This document shows positions 1 through 7,949 of a stretch of 64,000 nt of DNA, piece by piece. The notes under the pieces are model-generated. The model made no database searches, had not been told where the DNA came from, and was given only the letters and a program-made list of their open reading frames with translations. Both the position numbers and the translations under genes were made by a program. This DNA is from Fervidicoccaceae archaeon (GTDB lineage Archaea; Thermoproteota; Thermoprotei_A; Sulfolobales; Fervidicoccaceae): the NCBI GenBank assembly GCA_038734945.1, contig JAVYOA010000002.1, positions 310,001-374,000 on the forward strand, read 5' to 3'. Position 1 is the stretch's first letter, and each line of letters starts with the position of its first letter.

Positions 1-882
1 CCGACGACACCAGATGGAGTGCCTACTCCAGCTCTATTAACAAGAGTTGCCATACAGCTTTCAGGGATCCCTTACCTAGTTGTAAACTGTGGAAGCTATA
101 TAGATCCCCAGATACCGCATGTGGACATACCAGGCAAAGCTGTTGGAGGAAGGATCGATGTTGAGGACTCTCTCACTCCAGAGGCTGTATCTAAACTTTT
201 CGATGGTTCGAGAACTCTGGGAAAGATGCTTGGGTCGGAGAGCTCTCTTCTGGTTGTAGGTGAATCTATGCCTGGAGGGACAACTTCGGCTATGGCCATT
301 ATGGAGGCGCTAGGCTATAGAGCCGTTGGAAGGGTGAGCAGTGCGAGTCCATCAAACCCACATGACCTGAAGAGAGAAGTCTTTGAGAGCGCTGTTAAAA
401 GAGTTGGAAAAAGGCTTCCGCTAGTTGAACCACTAGAGGTAGTTAGCCACTTCGGAGACCCCCTCCATATATCGATTACAGGTTTTCTCGCTGGAGCGCT
501 TGAGAGAGGCGCCAGAGTTATATTGGCAGGTGGCACCCAGATGTCTGCTGTACTCGCCCTGGCTAGAGCTCTCGGTATTCGCTTTGGCGGTAGAGTAGCC
601 ATAGGCACCACCCGCTGGATTGTCGAGGACAGGAGCTCAAACCTTTTGGGGCTTGTTAAAGATATATATCCAGATGTTCCTGTAGCCTATGCTGATGTGA
701 ACTTCTTGAGCGTTAGGCATCGGGGTCTCAGAGCTTACGAGGAGGGGTATGTTAAGGAGGGGGTTGGAGCTGGTGGCACTCTGATAGTTAGTGCTCTCCT
801 CAGGAATATTAACATGGAAGAGTTGTTGAAAGCGGTGCAGGAAGAGTATGAGAGGGTCGTTAGTCTTGCCCAAGAGAGCTAG
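1..882 (+). CDS. cobT: Archaeal CobT-type phosphoribosyltransferase (5' end outside window)
   Basis: Predicted nicotinate-nucleotide:dimethylbenzimidazole phosphoribosyltransferase of the archaeal type, which activates the lower-ligand base of cobamides to its alpha-ribotide. The frame is open from base 1, so the N-terminus lies outside the window; a GTG at 19 is only an internal codon. The visible part has Gly-rich loops typical of the family: GESMPGGTTSA near the middle of the visible part, then LAGGTQMSAV. It runs to about 294 residues, consistent with a roughly 350-residue family missing its first 50 or so. The next gene starts 35 nt before this stop, and four more cobamide genes follow, so the context supports the call. 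Codon use (more GGC and GGT glycine, CTT and GTT) looks unlike the genes after 5.9 kb. Confidence 0.85.
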   Translation, partial: PTTPDGVPTPALLTRVAIQLSGIPYLVVNCGSYIDPQIPHVDIPGKAVGGRIDVEDSLTPEAVSKLFDGSRTLGKMLGSESSLLVVGESMPGGTTSAMAIMEALGYRAVGRVSSASPSNPHDLKREVFESAVKRVGKRLPLVEPLEVVSHFGDPLHISITGFLAGALERGARVILAGGTQMSAVLALARALGIRFGGRVAIGTTRWIVEDRSSNLLGLVKDIYPDVPVAYADVNFLSVRHRGLRAYEEGYVKEGVGAGGTLIVSALLRNINMEELLKAVQEEYERVVSLAQES

Positions 883-1873
883 ACGCTTAGATGCAGACAC
901 TATACTGAGAGGTTTCGACAGCCCTATGGAGGTAGTCTCAACACCCCCACTAATCACCCCAGACAGGCCTATAAGAGGGGAAGTGGAGGTCCTAGTATTT
1001 AAGAGGGTAAGGACCGAGGAAGTGGAGAACCCCATAAAATACTATACGCGAGTTGCTAGAACGCTAGGCCTGAAAAGAGCCCTGATGGTCACAACCTCGG
1101 TGTCTTTAGACGATAAATTCAGTTACATAAGGGTTGAGAAAGCTGTTGCCTTTCTTTACATGACTGCGAGCCCAAAGCCCCCGGTATGCTCAGATTCTGT
1201 TACATGCCTTCCCCTTCTCTTTGGCACAATCAATGCAGTTGCTGTAGATTACCAGCCGCTGAGCTATAATGCTCTAGTAGATCTATTGAGAACCTCAGCT
1301 GAAGCGAAGGTTTTAGCTTCAATCGACCCTCTGCTGCGATGTAGAACCTGGTCGCCAGAGACGGTGTCTGATTCTATATTGATCCTCGAGCCGTCGGAAG
1401 TGAATGAGAGAATCGCTTTTGCAGGTATATCCACTAACATTGGGAGGCTGCTAGACGTGTTCTCTGAAGTTTCTTCCGGCTGCCTCATACCCGAGGTAAA
1501 CATATCCAAAGCTAAATCTCTTGCCTTGAAGCCGCTAAAGAGAGCTCAGCAAGATCCTAATGTTTGGGCCCTTTTAGTTGCAGCCAGAGAGCTAGACCTT
1601 CTTGGACTAGCCGGAAGCATACCAGAGATAGCCAAGGAAGAGCTCGAGGAGGACGGCAAAAAATTAGTTGCTGATGAGGTCATCGACACAGCTTTACTCA
1701 CATACCCAGCTGGACTCAGTGGCTTGTTCATAATATACCGGGTCGATAGGCAGAAAGACTACGGCATTGTTGACCATGAAGAGCTCGGCGTTTTCATGGA
1801 CTATGTGCTTTCAGCATTACTAGTATGCATGATAGTAGATCTCCTTGCTAGGGTAGATAGAGATGAGGAATAG
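848..1873 (+). CDS. CbiZ-CobZ fusion: adenosylcobinamide amidohydrolase-like plus alpha-ribazole phosphatase-like
   Basis: Two domains are visible. Residues about 30-210 resemble CbiZ, which strips the side chain from incoming cobamides for salvage: the motif FGTINAVAVDYQPLS, an EAK segment (SAEAKVLA) and the stretch AFAGISTNIGRLLD fit that family, although the usual TGT-TD signature is poorly kept. Residues about 220-341 resemble CobZ, the PgpA-like alpha-ribazole-5'-phosphate phosphatase, with an acidic segment around KLVADEVID and PAGLSGLFIIYRVDRQKDYGI. The gene overlaps cobT by 35 nt and cobY by 11 nt, so it is probably translationally coupled. Domain assignments come from remembered family patterns; the phosphatase half is the more certain. 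The start at ATG 848 was kept because no other in-frame start retains the N-terminal segment, though TTG 866 is possible. Confidence 0.65.
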   Translation: MRGSLVLPKRARRLDADTILRGFDSPMEVVSTPPLITPDRPIRGEVEVLVFKRVRTEEVENPIKYYTRVARTLGLKRALMVTTSVSLDDKFSYIRVEKAVAFLYMTASPKPPVCSDSVTCLPLLFGTINAVAVDYQPLSYNALVDLLRTSAEAKVLASIDPLLRCRTWSPETVSDSILILEPSEVNERIAFAGISTNIGRLLDVFSEVSSGCLIPEVNISKAKSLALKPLKRAQQDPNVWALLVAARELDLLGLAGSIPEIAKEELEEDGKKLVADEVIDTALLTYPAGLSGLFIIYRVDRQKDYGIVDHEELGVFMDYVLSALLVCMIVDLLARVDRDEE

Positions 1874-2396
1874 GGTCATTTGTGTAGTGATGGCTGGTGG
1901 TGAGGGAAGAAGATTTGGCAACCCAGAGAAGTTCATGGAGAAGGTATGTGGGGAGCCGATACTTTCCAGACTCGTGAAGCAGCTAGAGAGGCTCTGCGTG
2001 CATATAGTATTAGCACTCTCTCATAGGACTGAGGAGGTCTGCTCTGCCTTCGGAGACGAGCTTGCCATTAGCTGTGTCGAGCTCCCGGGTAGGGATTACG
2101 TCGAAGACCTGGGCATGGTTGTTAGAGCTCTTCCTAAGCCCCTCCTAGTGGCAGCGGCCGACTTGGTCATTAGCTACGAATCCCTTCTAGGTTTCGTCGA
2201 GATAGCTCTTGAGCTTCGAACAAGTATAGTAACAGCTGAAGCGGTTGGTGATGGTTCGCCCTCGTTGCTGGGCCTCTCCTTGTTTCATGAGGAAAGAGGA
2301 GAATGGGTAAATGTCTTGTTAGATGGTCGGAGCGCAGTAGATGTAGACGAGCGTGATGACCTTGAGAGAGCTGAAAGAGTATGTAGGCAATTGTAG
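1863..2396 (+). CDS. cobY: CobY, GTP:adenosylcobinamide-phosphate guanylyltransferase
   Basis: A 177-residue nucleotidyltransferase of the MobA/GlmU fold. The N-terminus CVVMAGGEGRRFGNPEKF is the nucleotide-binding loop with the conserved Lys about ten residues later, and VAAADLVISY is the metal-binding segment. Archaea use CobY in place of bacterial CobU to make adenosylcobinamide-GDP. The placement between CobZ-like and CobD-type genes supports CobY over MobA. It overlaps the previous gene by 11 nt and the next by 44 nt. Confidence 0.82.
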   Translation: MRNRVICVVMAGGEGRRFGNPEKFMEKVCGEPILSRLVKQLERLCVHIVLALSHRTEEVCSAFGDELAISCVELPGRDYVEDLGMVVRALPKPLLVAAADLVISYESLLGFVEIALELRTSIVTAEAVGDGSPSLLGLSLFHEERGEWVNVLLDGRSAVDVDERDDLERAERVCRQL

Positions 2397-3480
2397 AGGG
2401 CACGGGGGCAGAGCACCTGAGGGCTATCTAGACTTTTCTGCCCCTCTCAACCCACTGGGCACTCCTGAAGTAATCAAGAAGCTCATTCTTGAGGCAGTAA
2501 CAAAAGGTGCTTACAGTAAATACCCTGACTACGAGTATGACCGACTTAGGGGGGCTATCGCAGGCTTCTACGGCATTGAGGCAGAGGGAGTGGTGCCGCT
2601 AAATGGGGCTAGCGAGGCTCTGTATCTGCTCTTACTCACTTTGAGACCGGATACCTTAGTTGTATTTGAGCCAACTTTCGGAGACCATGGGTGTTTGTCT
2701 AAGACTGTAGGATTGAAGATAGTTCCCCTCCAGTACATAGAGTCCGGACTCAGCTACGAGCTGCCCATGCAGGCCCTCAGAAACATAAGTGCTCTCAGAG
2801 GGAGTAAAGCTCTGGTGATGTTATCCAACCCTAATAATCCTACTGGGGCTGTGCTCTCAATAGACCAGGTTAAGGAAGTTCTTGAAGTCTTCACAGACTC
2901 GGTAGTGGTAGTTGATGAAGCATATTTGGAGCTATGCTACTCATGCGATAGTGCAGGTTCTCTTAGGCTGACAAAAAGCTATGATAACTTAGTTGTCCTC
3001 AGGAGTCTAACTAAGATATATGTAGTTCCGGGCCTGAGGGTAGGGTTCCTTTATACGTCAAATGCTAAACTAGCAAACGTGGTTGAAAACTCAAGACCCC
3101 CGTGGAACGTTAACTCTATAGCTGAGGAAGTATTTTCGACTGCACTTAGCGAGCATGCAGGAGAATTGAAGTCGTTCATATCGCTGTCTAGAGATGTAGT
3201 CAGGTTGGAGGGAGAGCACCTATCTAGGGGCTTGAAGTCGCTTGGGTTAACTGTATACAGGTCCTCAGTTCCCTATTTTCTCGTTAAGCATGATCGAGTC
3301 ACGACCAGCGAAGTAGTGAAAGCCTTATCTCAAAGAGGAATATACATTAAAGACGCGTCTGTCTACTTAGGCTTGTCCCAATACCACGCTAGAGTGGCAG
3401 TTAGACTAAGGCATGAAAATGAGGTACTATTATCAGCATATAGAGAGGTGCTCCAGTCTGTCCGCAAGCAAGAGGATTAA
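2353..3480 (+). CDS. cobD: L-threonine-O-3-phosphate decarboxylase, CobD type
   Basis: A PLP-dependent fold-type I enzyme related to histidinol-phosphate aminotransferase, 375 residues. The start of the protein (GHGGRAPEGYLDFSAPLNPLG) is the classic CobD opening. MLSNPNNPTG is the aminotransferase motif, VVVDEAYLEL binds PLP, and LRSLTKIYVVPGLRVGF holds the Schiff-base lysine. It makes (R)-1-amino-2-propanol O-phosphate, the linker that CbiB attaches to the corrin ring. HisC is the alternative, but the HGG start and the cobamide context favour CobD. GTG 2353 and ATG 2356 are adjacent possible starts. Confidence 0.85.
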   Translation: MMTLRELKEYVGNCRGHGGRAPEGYLDFSAPLNPLGTPEVIKKLILEAVTKGAYSKYPDYEYDRLRGAIAGFYGIEAEGVVPLNGASEALYLLLLTLRPDTLVVFEPTFGDHGCLSKTVGLKIVPLQYIESGLSYELPMQALRNISALRGSKALVMLSNPNNPTGAVLSIDQVKEVLEVFTDSVVVVDEAYLELCYSCDSAGSLRLTKSYDNLVVLRSLTKIYVVPGLRVGFLYTSNAKLANVVENSRPPWNVNSIAEEVFSTALSEHAGELKSFISLSRDVVRLEGEHLSRGLKSLGLTVYRSSVPYFLVKHDRVTTSEVVKALSQRGIYIKDASVYLGLSQYHARVAVRLRHENEVLLSAYREVLQSVRKQED

Positions 3481-4252
3481 GGCACTCCTATCTCTGATGA
3501 CAAGGATACCTCTCGGAGAGCAGCCTATAGAGGAGGCTGCTAAAGCATTCTACCTTGTGCCCCTTATTGGGACTCTTGAGGGTCTAATTGTGGGCTCCAT
3601 AGTTGCTCTTTTGGTCTGGCTAGGTGTTATTCCAGTAATCATATCTATCCTTTACTTCTTTCTCCACATAGTACTAACAGGCGGTATTCATCTAGACGGT
3701 TTTGCTGATTATTTAGATGTGATTGGGTCACATAAGTGCGGAGACCAGGCCTTAAGGGTATTGAAGGACCCTAGGAAGGGGTCCTATGCTGTGGTAGTTA
3801 CTTCACTGAGGGTAGTTGCAGGAGTAGCGAGCCTATCTGTGCTGGTAGAATACCTTGGAATGATGATTGTTTTTCCATTAGTAGCATCGTATATAGCATC
3901 TGCCGAGGCGATGTTTGTAAGCTGCCTTTTTGGAATCGAGGAACCGTACGAAGGTATGGCTAGAAGCTTCTGCAGGTATTCCAAGAACCGCATGCATGTT
4001 CTCAAGAACATTCTATACTACTTAATGCTCTCCATAACATTAGTAGCCCTGGGAGGCCTAAGCAGAGCAGGACCTAGTACTGTTGTAGTTCTCGCACTGC
4101 CGGCTATAGTAGGCACTTTAGTTTCTCATGATGCAAACAAGAGACTAGGGTTTGTTAATGGAGATGTTATGGGGTTCTCCTATGAGCTCACCCAAACGAT
4201 CTCTCTAATACTGGTTGCAACACTGATCTCGACTAGAAGCTTAGCAAGGTGA
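3413..4252 (+). CDS. cobS: CobS, adenosylcobinamide-GDP ribazoletransferase
   Basis: A polytopic membrane enzyme of about 279 residues that joins adenosylcobinamide-GDP to alpha-ribazole (phosphate), the last assembly step. The signature TGGIHLDGFADYLDVIG with the downstream LKDPRKGSYA is the conserved metal and substrate site of CobS. Several hydrophobic segments follow, ending with NGDVMGFSYELTQ near the C-terminus. It overlaps the decarboxylase gene by 68 nt. A start slightly inside the overlap, at ATG 3419 or a later GTG, is also possible. Confidence 0.88.
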   Translation: MKMRYYYQHIERCSSLSASKRIKALLSLMTRIPLGEQPIEEAAKAFYLVPLIGTLEGLIVGSIVALLVWLGVIPVIISILYFFLHIVLTGGIHLDGFADYLDVIGSHKCGDQALRVLKDPRKGSYAVVVTSLRVVAGVASLSVLVEYLGMMIVFPLVASYIASAEAMFVSCLFGIEEPYEGMARSFCRYSKNRMHVLKNILYYLMLSITLVALGGLSRAGPSTVVVLALPAIVGTLVSHDANKRLGFVNGDVMGFSYELTQTISLILVATLISTRSLAR

Positions 4253-4256
4253 AGTT

Positions 4257-5192
4257 ATGCTCTATACCTTGTTTGACCTATTGCTAGTTCTCTTTCTTGC
4301 TCACCTCATGGACTTCATCTACCCATACCATACTGGACCCCTCTTTCTTATACATCCAGTTCACACGTCTTATGTGATGGCTGTGAAGCTGGGGAAGCCA
4401 TTCTCTTCAAAGGCTAAAGGAGCTATAGTGTGGATTCTAGTCATCTCTGCACATATACTTGCCTACTTCTTCCTCATTTACTTCTCTTCTCTTATTCACA
4501 AAGCCCTCTTAATAGTGATCTCGGCCTATATTTTGAAGACCTCTTTCTCCCTTAGACTACTTTTCGACATAGTTGGGAAGACCTCTGTCTGTTTAAAAAA
4601 TGGGGATTTGGAATGTGCCAGGTTCTGGGTACAGCAGATAGTTAGGAGAGATGTTAAAAAGCTCCAGGAACAACATTTAGCTTCTGCGGCTATAGAGTCC
4701 TTAGCTGAGAGTCTAGTTGATGGTTACATCTCACCTCTCTTCCTCTTCATTTTTCTTGGTCCCCTAGGAGCCCTATTCCAGAGAGTTGCAAACACTCTCG
4801 ATAGTGCACTAGGATATAAGGACCCCCCATTCAGAGATGTTGGATGGTTTTCAGCGAGAGCAGACACGGCAGTAAATTATGTTCCAGCAAGACTTGCGAG
4901 CCTCTTCATAGCTCTCGCGTCTCCGGCTGCTGGAGGAAGTATTGGGGTTGCTTTCAAGACAATTAAGAAAGAGCACGGTAGAACTGAGAGTTTCAACGCA
5001 GGATACCCTATGTCCGCCATGGCTGGAGCTCTTGGCGTGAGGCTGGAGAAGATCGGGTGCTATACTATAAACAACAGTGCCAGATGGCCTGGATGGCAGG
5101 ACATAGTGAGAGCCCTTAAAGTTGCTAAGCTCGCTGTGTTCTTATGGTTAGCTGTGTCTCTGGGAGCTATACTCGTAATCAAGAGCATTTAG
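4257..5192 (+). CDS. cbiB: CbiB, adenosylcobinamide-phosphate synthase
   Basis: An integral membrane amide synthase of 311 residues. Family motifs are clear: YPYHTGPLFLIHPV near the N-terminus, VRRDVKKLQEQHLASAAIES, ESLVDGYISPLF, ANTLDSALGYKD and GWFSARADTAVNYVPARL. It attaches aminopropanol phosphate, made by the CobD-type enzyme two genes upstream, to adenosylcobyrate. The gene starts 5 nt after cobS and is the last of the operon. With CobT, CobZ-like, CobY and CobS this completes nucleotide-loop assembly, so the cell can remodel or finish imported corrinoids. No corrin-ring synthesis genes are visible here. Confidence 0.88.
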   Translation: MLYTLFDLLLVLFLAHLMDFIYPYHTGPLFLIHPVHTSYVMAVKLGKPFSSKAKGAIVWILVISAHILAYFFLIYFSSLIHKALLIVISAYILKTSFSLRLLFDIVGKTSVCLKNGDLECARFWVQQIVRRDVKKLQEQHLASAAIESLAESLVDGYISPLFLFIFLGPLGALFQRVANTLDSALGYKDPPFRDVGWFSARADTAVNYVPARLASLFIALASPAAGGSIGVAFKTIKKEHGRTESFNAGYPMSAMAGALGVRLEKIGCYTINNSARWPGWQDIVRALKVAKLAVFLWLAVSLGAILVIKSI

Positions 5193-5810
5193 TTCAAGCT
5201 ACTAGAGCACCGCTGTTCATAAATAGAGGACTTCTTTGGGCTCGACAGCCACCCATGAGTCCGCGCGGATACCTAGATTCGCGTGGGAAGGTAGAAGTTC
5301 CTGATATGAAAGAACATAAAAATGAATATCCAAGACAAGCAGTTTACGAGGCTGGCATCTTTCCTCATAATATCAAACTCTAGTAATTTAAAAGCCTCCC
5401 AAAGTGATGGTAGATTCACAACACTCTCCAATGTTTTCTCTTTATGTAGAAAGAGCAGTGATTAACAGGTCGGGCAAATTTTTATGACTTAGTAAGTTTT
5501 ATTTTTAAAAGGATGACGCTTATTAAAAATAAATTTTCTATTGATCTCCAATCCAGCCTTCTCTTGTTTTCTTTAACAGTTTCTCCTTTCTTTCCACTTT
5601 ATTCTATCATATTTACAAAGAGCAGATCAGGAATAATCAAAACAGGATAAATCATGCTGAAGATTTCCAATTAAGATTGACATCCTCATAGTTCCGAAGA
5701 GCTAGGATGCAACTTTCAGAAAAAAATTAACGGAACTTCTTGATAGTTATTTTGTAAAGTGAAGCTATACAGCAGCAAGACATTGTGAGCGCTCTTGAGG
5801 GCTAGGAAAG
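5193..5810. other. 618-bp AT-rich intergenic stretch
   Basis: No protein-coding gene is supported. A short ORF at 5144-5383 overlaps the end of cbiB in another frame and has no family features. The only compositional feature is the GC-rich structured segment at 5227-5302, listed separately. From about 5390 to 5800 the sequence is AT-rich with poly-T and poly-A runs and no recognisable motif. This is the junction between the cobamide cluster and the tRNA-Ser gene. Confidence 0.6.
5227..5302 (+). ncRNA. Candidate small structured RNA
   Basis: A 76-nt segment that folds by eye into a closing stem with two internal hairpins. The closing stem pairs AGGACTTCT (5227-5235) with AGAAGTTCCT (5293-5302) with one bulged base. 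The first hairpin is GGCT-CGAC-AGCC (5239-5250). The second pairs CCGCGCG (5261-5267) with CGCGTGG (5280-5286) around a 12-nt loop. GC-rich islands in AT-rich spacers of hyperthermophiles are often RNA genes. It has tRNA size but no T-loop motif, so I do not call it a tRNA. It may also be a 3' UTR structure of the cobamide mRNA, and the strand is uncertain. Confidence 0.3.
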
Positions 5811-5932
5811 CGCCGGGGGCGGGATTTGAACCCGCGCGCCCCCAACGGGACAGTAGGTCTCTCTCCTTCTGCCGGAAACCTCCATTGCCCTGGTCTCGAG
5901 CCTACCGCCTTAGACCGCTCGGCCACCCCGGC
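5811..5932 (-). tRNA. tRNA-Ser(CGA) with a 36-nt intron
   Basis: Read on the minus strand, the acceptor GCCGGGG pairs with CCCCGGC, followed by G73, the serine discriminator. The T arm is GCGGG-UUCAAAU-CCCGC, and a long variable arm with a CCC/GGG core marks a type II tRNA. The anticodon stem GUAGG/CCUAC encloses the loop CUCGAGA with anticodon CGA (plus-strand 5896-5898). The stem halves are separated by about 36 extra nt (5859-5894) inserted after position 37, the canonical archaeal intron site. CCA is not encoded. The 3' end faces the cobamide cluster. Confidence 0.93.
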
Positions 5933-5967
5933 TCATAATTATTTTAAAATAAAACGGCAATTTATTC

Positions 5968-6294
5968 TTATTGAGAATGAGAACTTAGCTCCTTCAGTCC
6001 TCTAAAGACGGTTGTTCCATTTTCGTTGCTGAGCTCCACCAGCATCCCAGTTGAAAGGCTCTGAGGATCTCCTTCATATCTACCAAGAATTTTCATTCCG
6101 TTGAATTCCGCAATTCCTATGTAAATTGGGGGCGTAAAACCTTTAGGCGGAACAAGAATTATTGTATATGTTAAAATTTTTCCCACAGCCCTCTCCACTG
6201 TGACCTCTCTGAACTTGGTGCTTCCGCAGAAGCATCTGAACTTAGGGGGAAAGAATTTCCTTCCGCATTTCTCGCATTCATAGTACCTGAACAT
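5968..6294 (-). CDS. DUF35 OB-fold protein with zinc ribbon, thiolase partner
   Basis: A 108-residue protein with an N-terminal rubredoxin-like zinc ribbon (CEKCGRKFFPPKFRCFCG, four Cys) followed by an OB-fold domain. DUF35 proteins bind acyl-CoA and bridge thiolase and HMG-CoA synthase in archaeal mevalonate synthesis, and other thiolase/DUF35 pairs act in acyl-CoA metabolism. The chosen ATG at 6294 lies one base after the thiolase stop, with a GGGTGGT ribosome site inside the end of the thiolase gene. An upstream in-frame ATG at 6339 would overlap the thiolase and is less likely. It is co-transcribed with the thiolase. Confidence 0.8.
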   Translation of the reverse strand: MFRYYECEKCGRKFFPPKFRCFCGSTKFREVTVERAVGKILTYTIILVPPKGFTPPIYIGIAEFNGMKILGRYEGDPQSLSTGMLVELSNENGTTVFRGLKELSSHSQ

Positions 6295-6295
6295 T

Positions 6296-7465
6296 CTACC
6301 ACCCTCTCTCATATAGAACTGTGAAGGCATTGTTTCCAAATCCGCCCATGCTCATTGAAATCGCATAGTTGAAATCCCTCTTCACCTGCCTCTGACCTGC
6401 CTCCCCTCTCATTTGCAGAGCAATTTCATATGCTTGAGCAACTCCTGTTGCTCCTATAGGATGCCCCTTAGCCTTGAGGCCACCACTAGTGTTTACGGGA
6501 AGCTCGCCGTCATACCTTGTTTCATATTCCATAGAGGCCTTCCATGATTCCCCCCTTGGATAGAAGCCCATGCTCTCCAGCTCAACAAGCTCAAGAATTG
6601 TTGCCATGTCATGTAGCTCTATGAGTCCTATTTGCTCTCTAGTTACTCCGGAGAATCTCAGTGCTTTTTCCAATGAATTCTTCACTGCATTTAGAATCAA
6701 CAGATCCTCTCTCTCATGAACCACATGGGTATCGGTAGCACCAGCTACGCTTTTTATTATTATAGGCTTGCTTGTGATGGTTGTTGCTGTATCCTTTCTC
6801 ACCAGCAGAATGGCTGCAGCTCCATCGCTTATTGGCGTGTAGTCCATGACCTTGAGAGGATCATTGACAATCTTGGAGTTCATGTATTCTTCAATTGTTA
6901 TTGCTTTCTGGAAGTGAGCCTTTGGATTCATGCTTCCGTGGAGATGATTCTTCACAGCTACATAGCCAAGTGCTTCCCGGGGAACAGAGAACTTTTCCAT
7001 ATATAGCCTAGCAAGCATGGCAGCATAGCTAGGAAGGGTTACACCGTGCCTCCTCTCATAATCATGTACTAGCCCTGATATTATAGCTGCATTTTCCTCA
7101 GTCGATATATGGGTCATCTTCTCTCCTCCGACAACGAGCACTGCCTCTGCTTGACCCGATGCTATGAGGAGCCAGCCATTGTAGAGAGCAGCACCGCCGC
7201 TTCCGCTTGTGTTCTCCACTCTGAATACTGTTGCATTTTCAAGCCCGAGAAGGCCTGCTAAGATGTTCGCCGGCCCCATTATATTCTCATATCTTCCTGG
7301 GCTCATGGCAGAGGCAATGAGGGCATCTATTTTTTCTACGTTTGTTCTGTGAAATACCTCTTCAATAGCCTCCATGTAAAGATCTATGAGGCCCTTTCCC
7401 TCCCTCTTGCCGAACTTCGTCATCCCATAGGAAACAACTGCTACTTCCTCTAGATCCCTCGGCAT
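6296..7465 (-). CDS. Thiolase-family protein with an altered active site
   Basis: A 389-residue protein of the SCP2/archaeal thiolase family. The C-terminal motif GGLKAKGHPIGATGVAQAYE carries the catalytic His. The nucleophile motif, normally like VEAACASGGAA, reads VENTSGSGGAA, so Ser stands where the reactive Cys should be. The C-terminal loop reads SMSMGGFGN and has no Cys either. Family thiolases make or cleave acetoacetyl-CoA. This copy may be a non-catalytic scaffold or may act on other acyl-CoA substrates. Its DUF35 partner follows directly. On the minus strand upstream, AAATTAAATACG is a plausible TATA box. Confidence 0.8.
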   Translation of the reverse strand: MPRDLEEVAVVSYGMTKFGKREGKGLIDLYMEAIEEVFHRTNVEKIDALIASAMSPGRYENIMGPANILAGLLGLENATVFRVENTSGSGGAALYNGWLLIASGQAEAVLVVGGEKMTHISTEENAAIISGLVHDYERRHGVTLPSYAAMLARLYMEKFSVPREALGYVAVKNHLHGSMNPKAHFQKAITIEEYMNSKIVNDPLKVMDYTPISDGAAAILLVRKDTATTITSKPIIIKSVAGATDTHVVHEREDLLILNAVKNSLEKALRFSGVTREQIGLIELHDMATILELVELESMGFYPRGESWKASMEYETRYDGELPVNTSGGLKAKGHPIGATGVAQAYEIALQMRGEAGQRQVKRDFNYAISMSMGGFGNNAFTVLYERGW

Positions 7466-7610
7466 GCTGCTTAACCTCTGGGATTTCTATGCCCAGAACG
7501 TATTTAATTTTTTCGTCTTTTGAATATAATCAATTCGATTTATGACTATTTTCCAAGCTTCTTGAAAGAACTGTTTCTCTAGGCTTTCGACTAGCGAGAA
7601 TAGGAACTGG

Positions 7611-7685
7611 TGCCGCGGCCGGGATTTGAACCCGGGTCACGGGCTCGAGAGGCCCGCATACTTGGCCGGGCTATACTACCGCGGC
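7611..7685 (-). tRNA. tRNA-Glu(CUC), CCA encoded
   Basis: On the minus strand the acceptor GCCGCGG pairs with CCGCGGC, followed by A73. The T arm is CCGGG-UUCAAAU-CCCGG. The anticodon stem CGGGC/GCCCG encloses the loop CUCUCGA, giving anticodon CUC (plus-strand 7647-7649). No intron is seen (75 nt). The genome encodes CCA immediately downstream (plus-strand 7608-7610 is TGG). Confidence 0.95.
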
Positions 7686-7825
7686 ACAGGAGACTAATTC
7701 CATAAGAAAATATTGGGCTTTATATTGATTTCCTCAATCTGTGATTTCTATCCGCATTGACTTCAAGCTCAATACTAGCATTTCCAGAGAGAAGATGATC
7801 TGTGAATTTTAAAATAGGATTTTGG

Positions 7826-7898
7826 TGGACCGGCCGGGACTTGAACCCGGGACCTCTCGGGTGCAAACCGAGTGCTCTTCCAGCTGAGCTACCGGCCC
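7826..7898 (-). tRNA. tRNA-Ala(UGC), CCA encoded
   Basis: On the minus strand the acceptor GGGCCGG pairs with CCGGUCC, containing the G3-U70 pair that specifies alanine, followed by A73. The D arm is GCUC...GAGC, the anticodon loop UUUGCAC gives anticodon UGC (plus-strand 7863-7865), and the T arm is CCGGG-UUCAAGU-CCCGG. No intron. CCA is encoded (plus-strand 7823-7825). Confidence 0.95.
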
Positions 7899-7949
7899 TC
7901 AATGTTAAAAATAGAAAAAGGAGTTTTTAATCTTTAACAGCTTTTCCAA

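Noticed and set aside
5227-5302. A tRNA or pseudo-tRNA call for the 76-nt structured element
   Set aside because: Its size fits, but no T-loop (TTCRANN) or anticodon arm with a 7-nt loop is present.
5144-5383. 79-codon frame overlapping the end of cbiB
   Set aside because: It overlaps a conserved gene in another frame, has no ribosome site or domain, and covers the structured RNA candidate.
7720-7902. 60-codon minus-strand frame
   Set aside because: It reads through the tRNA-Ala gene.
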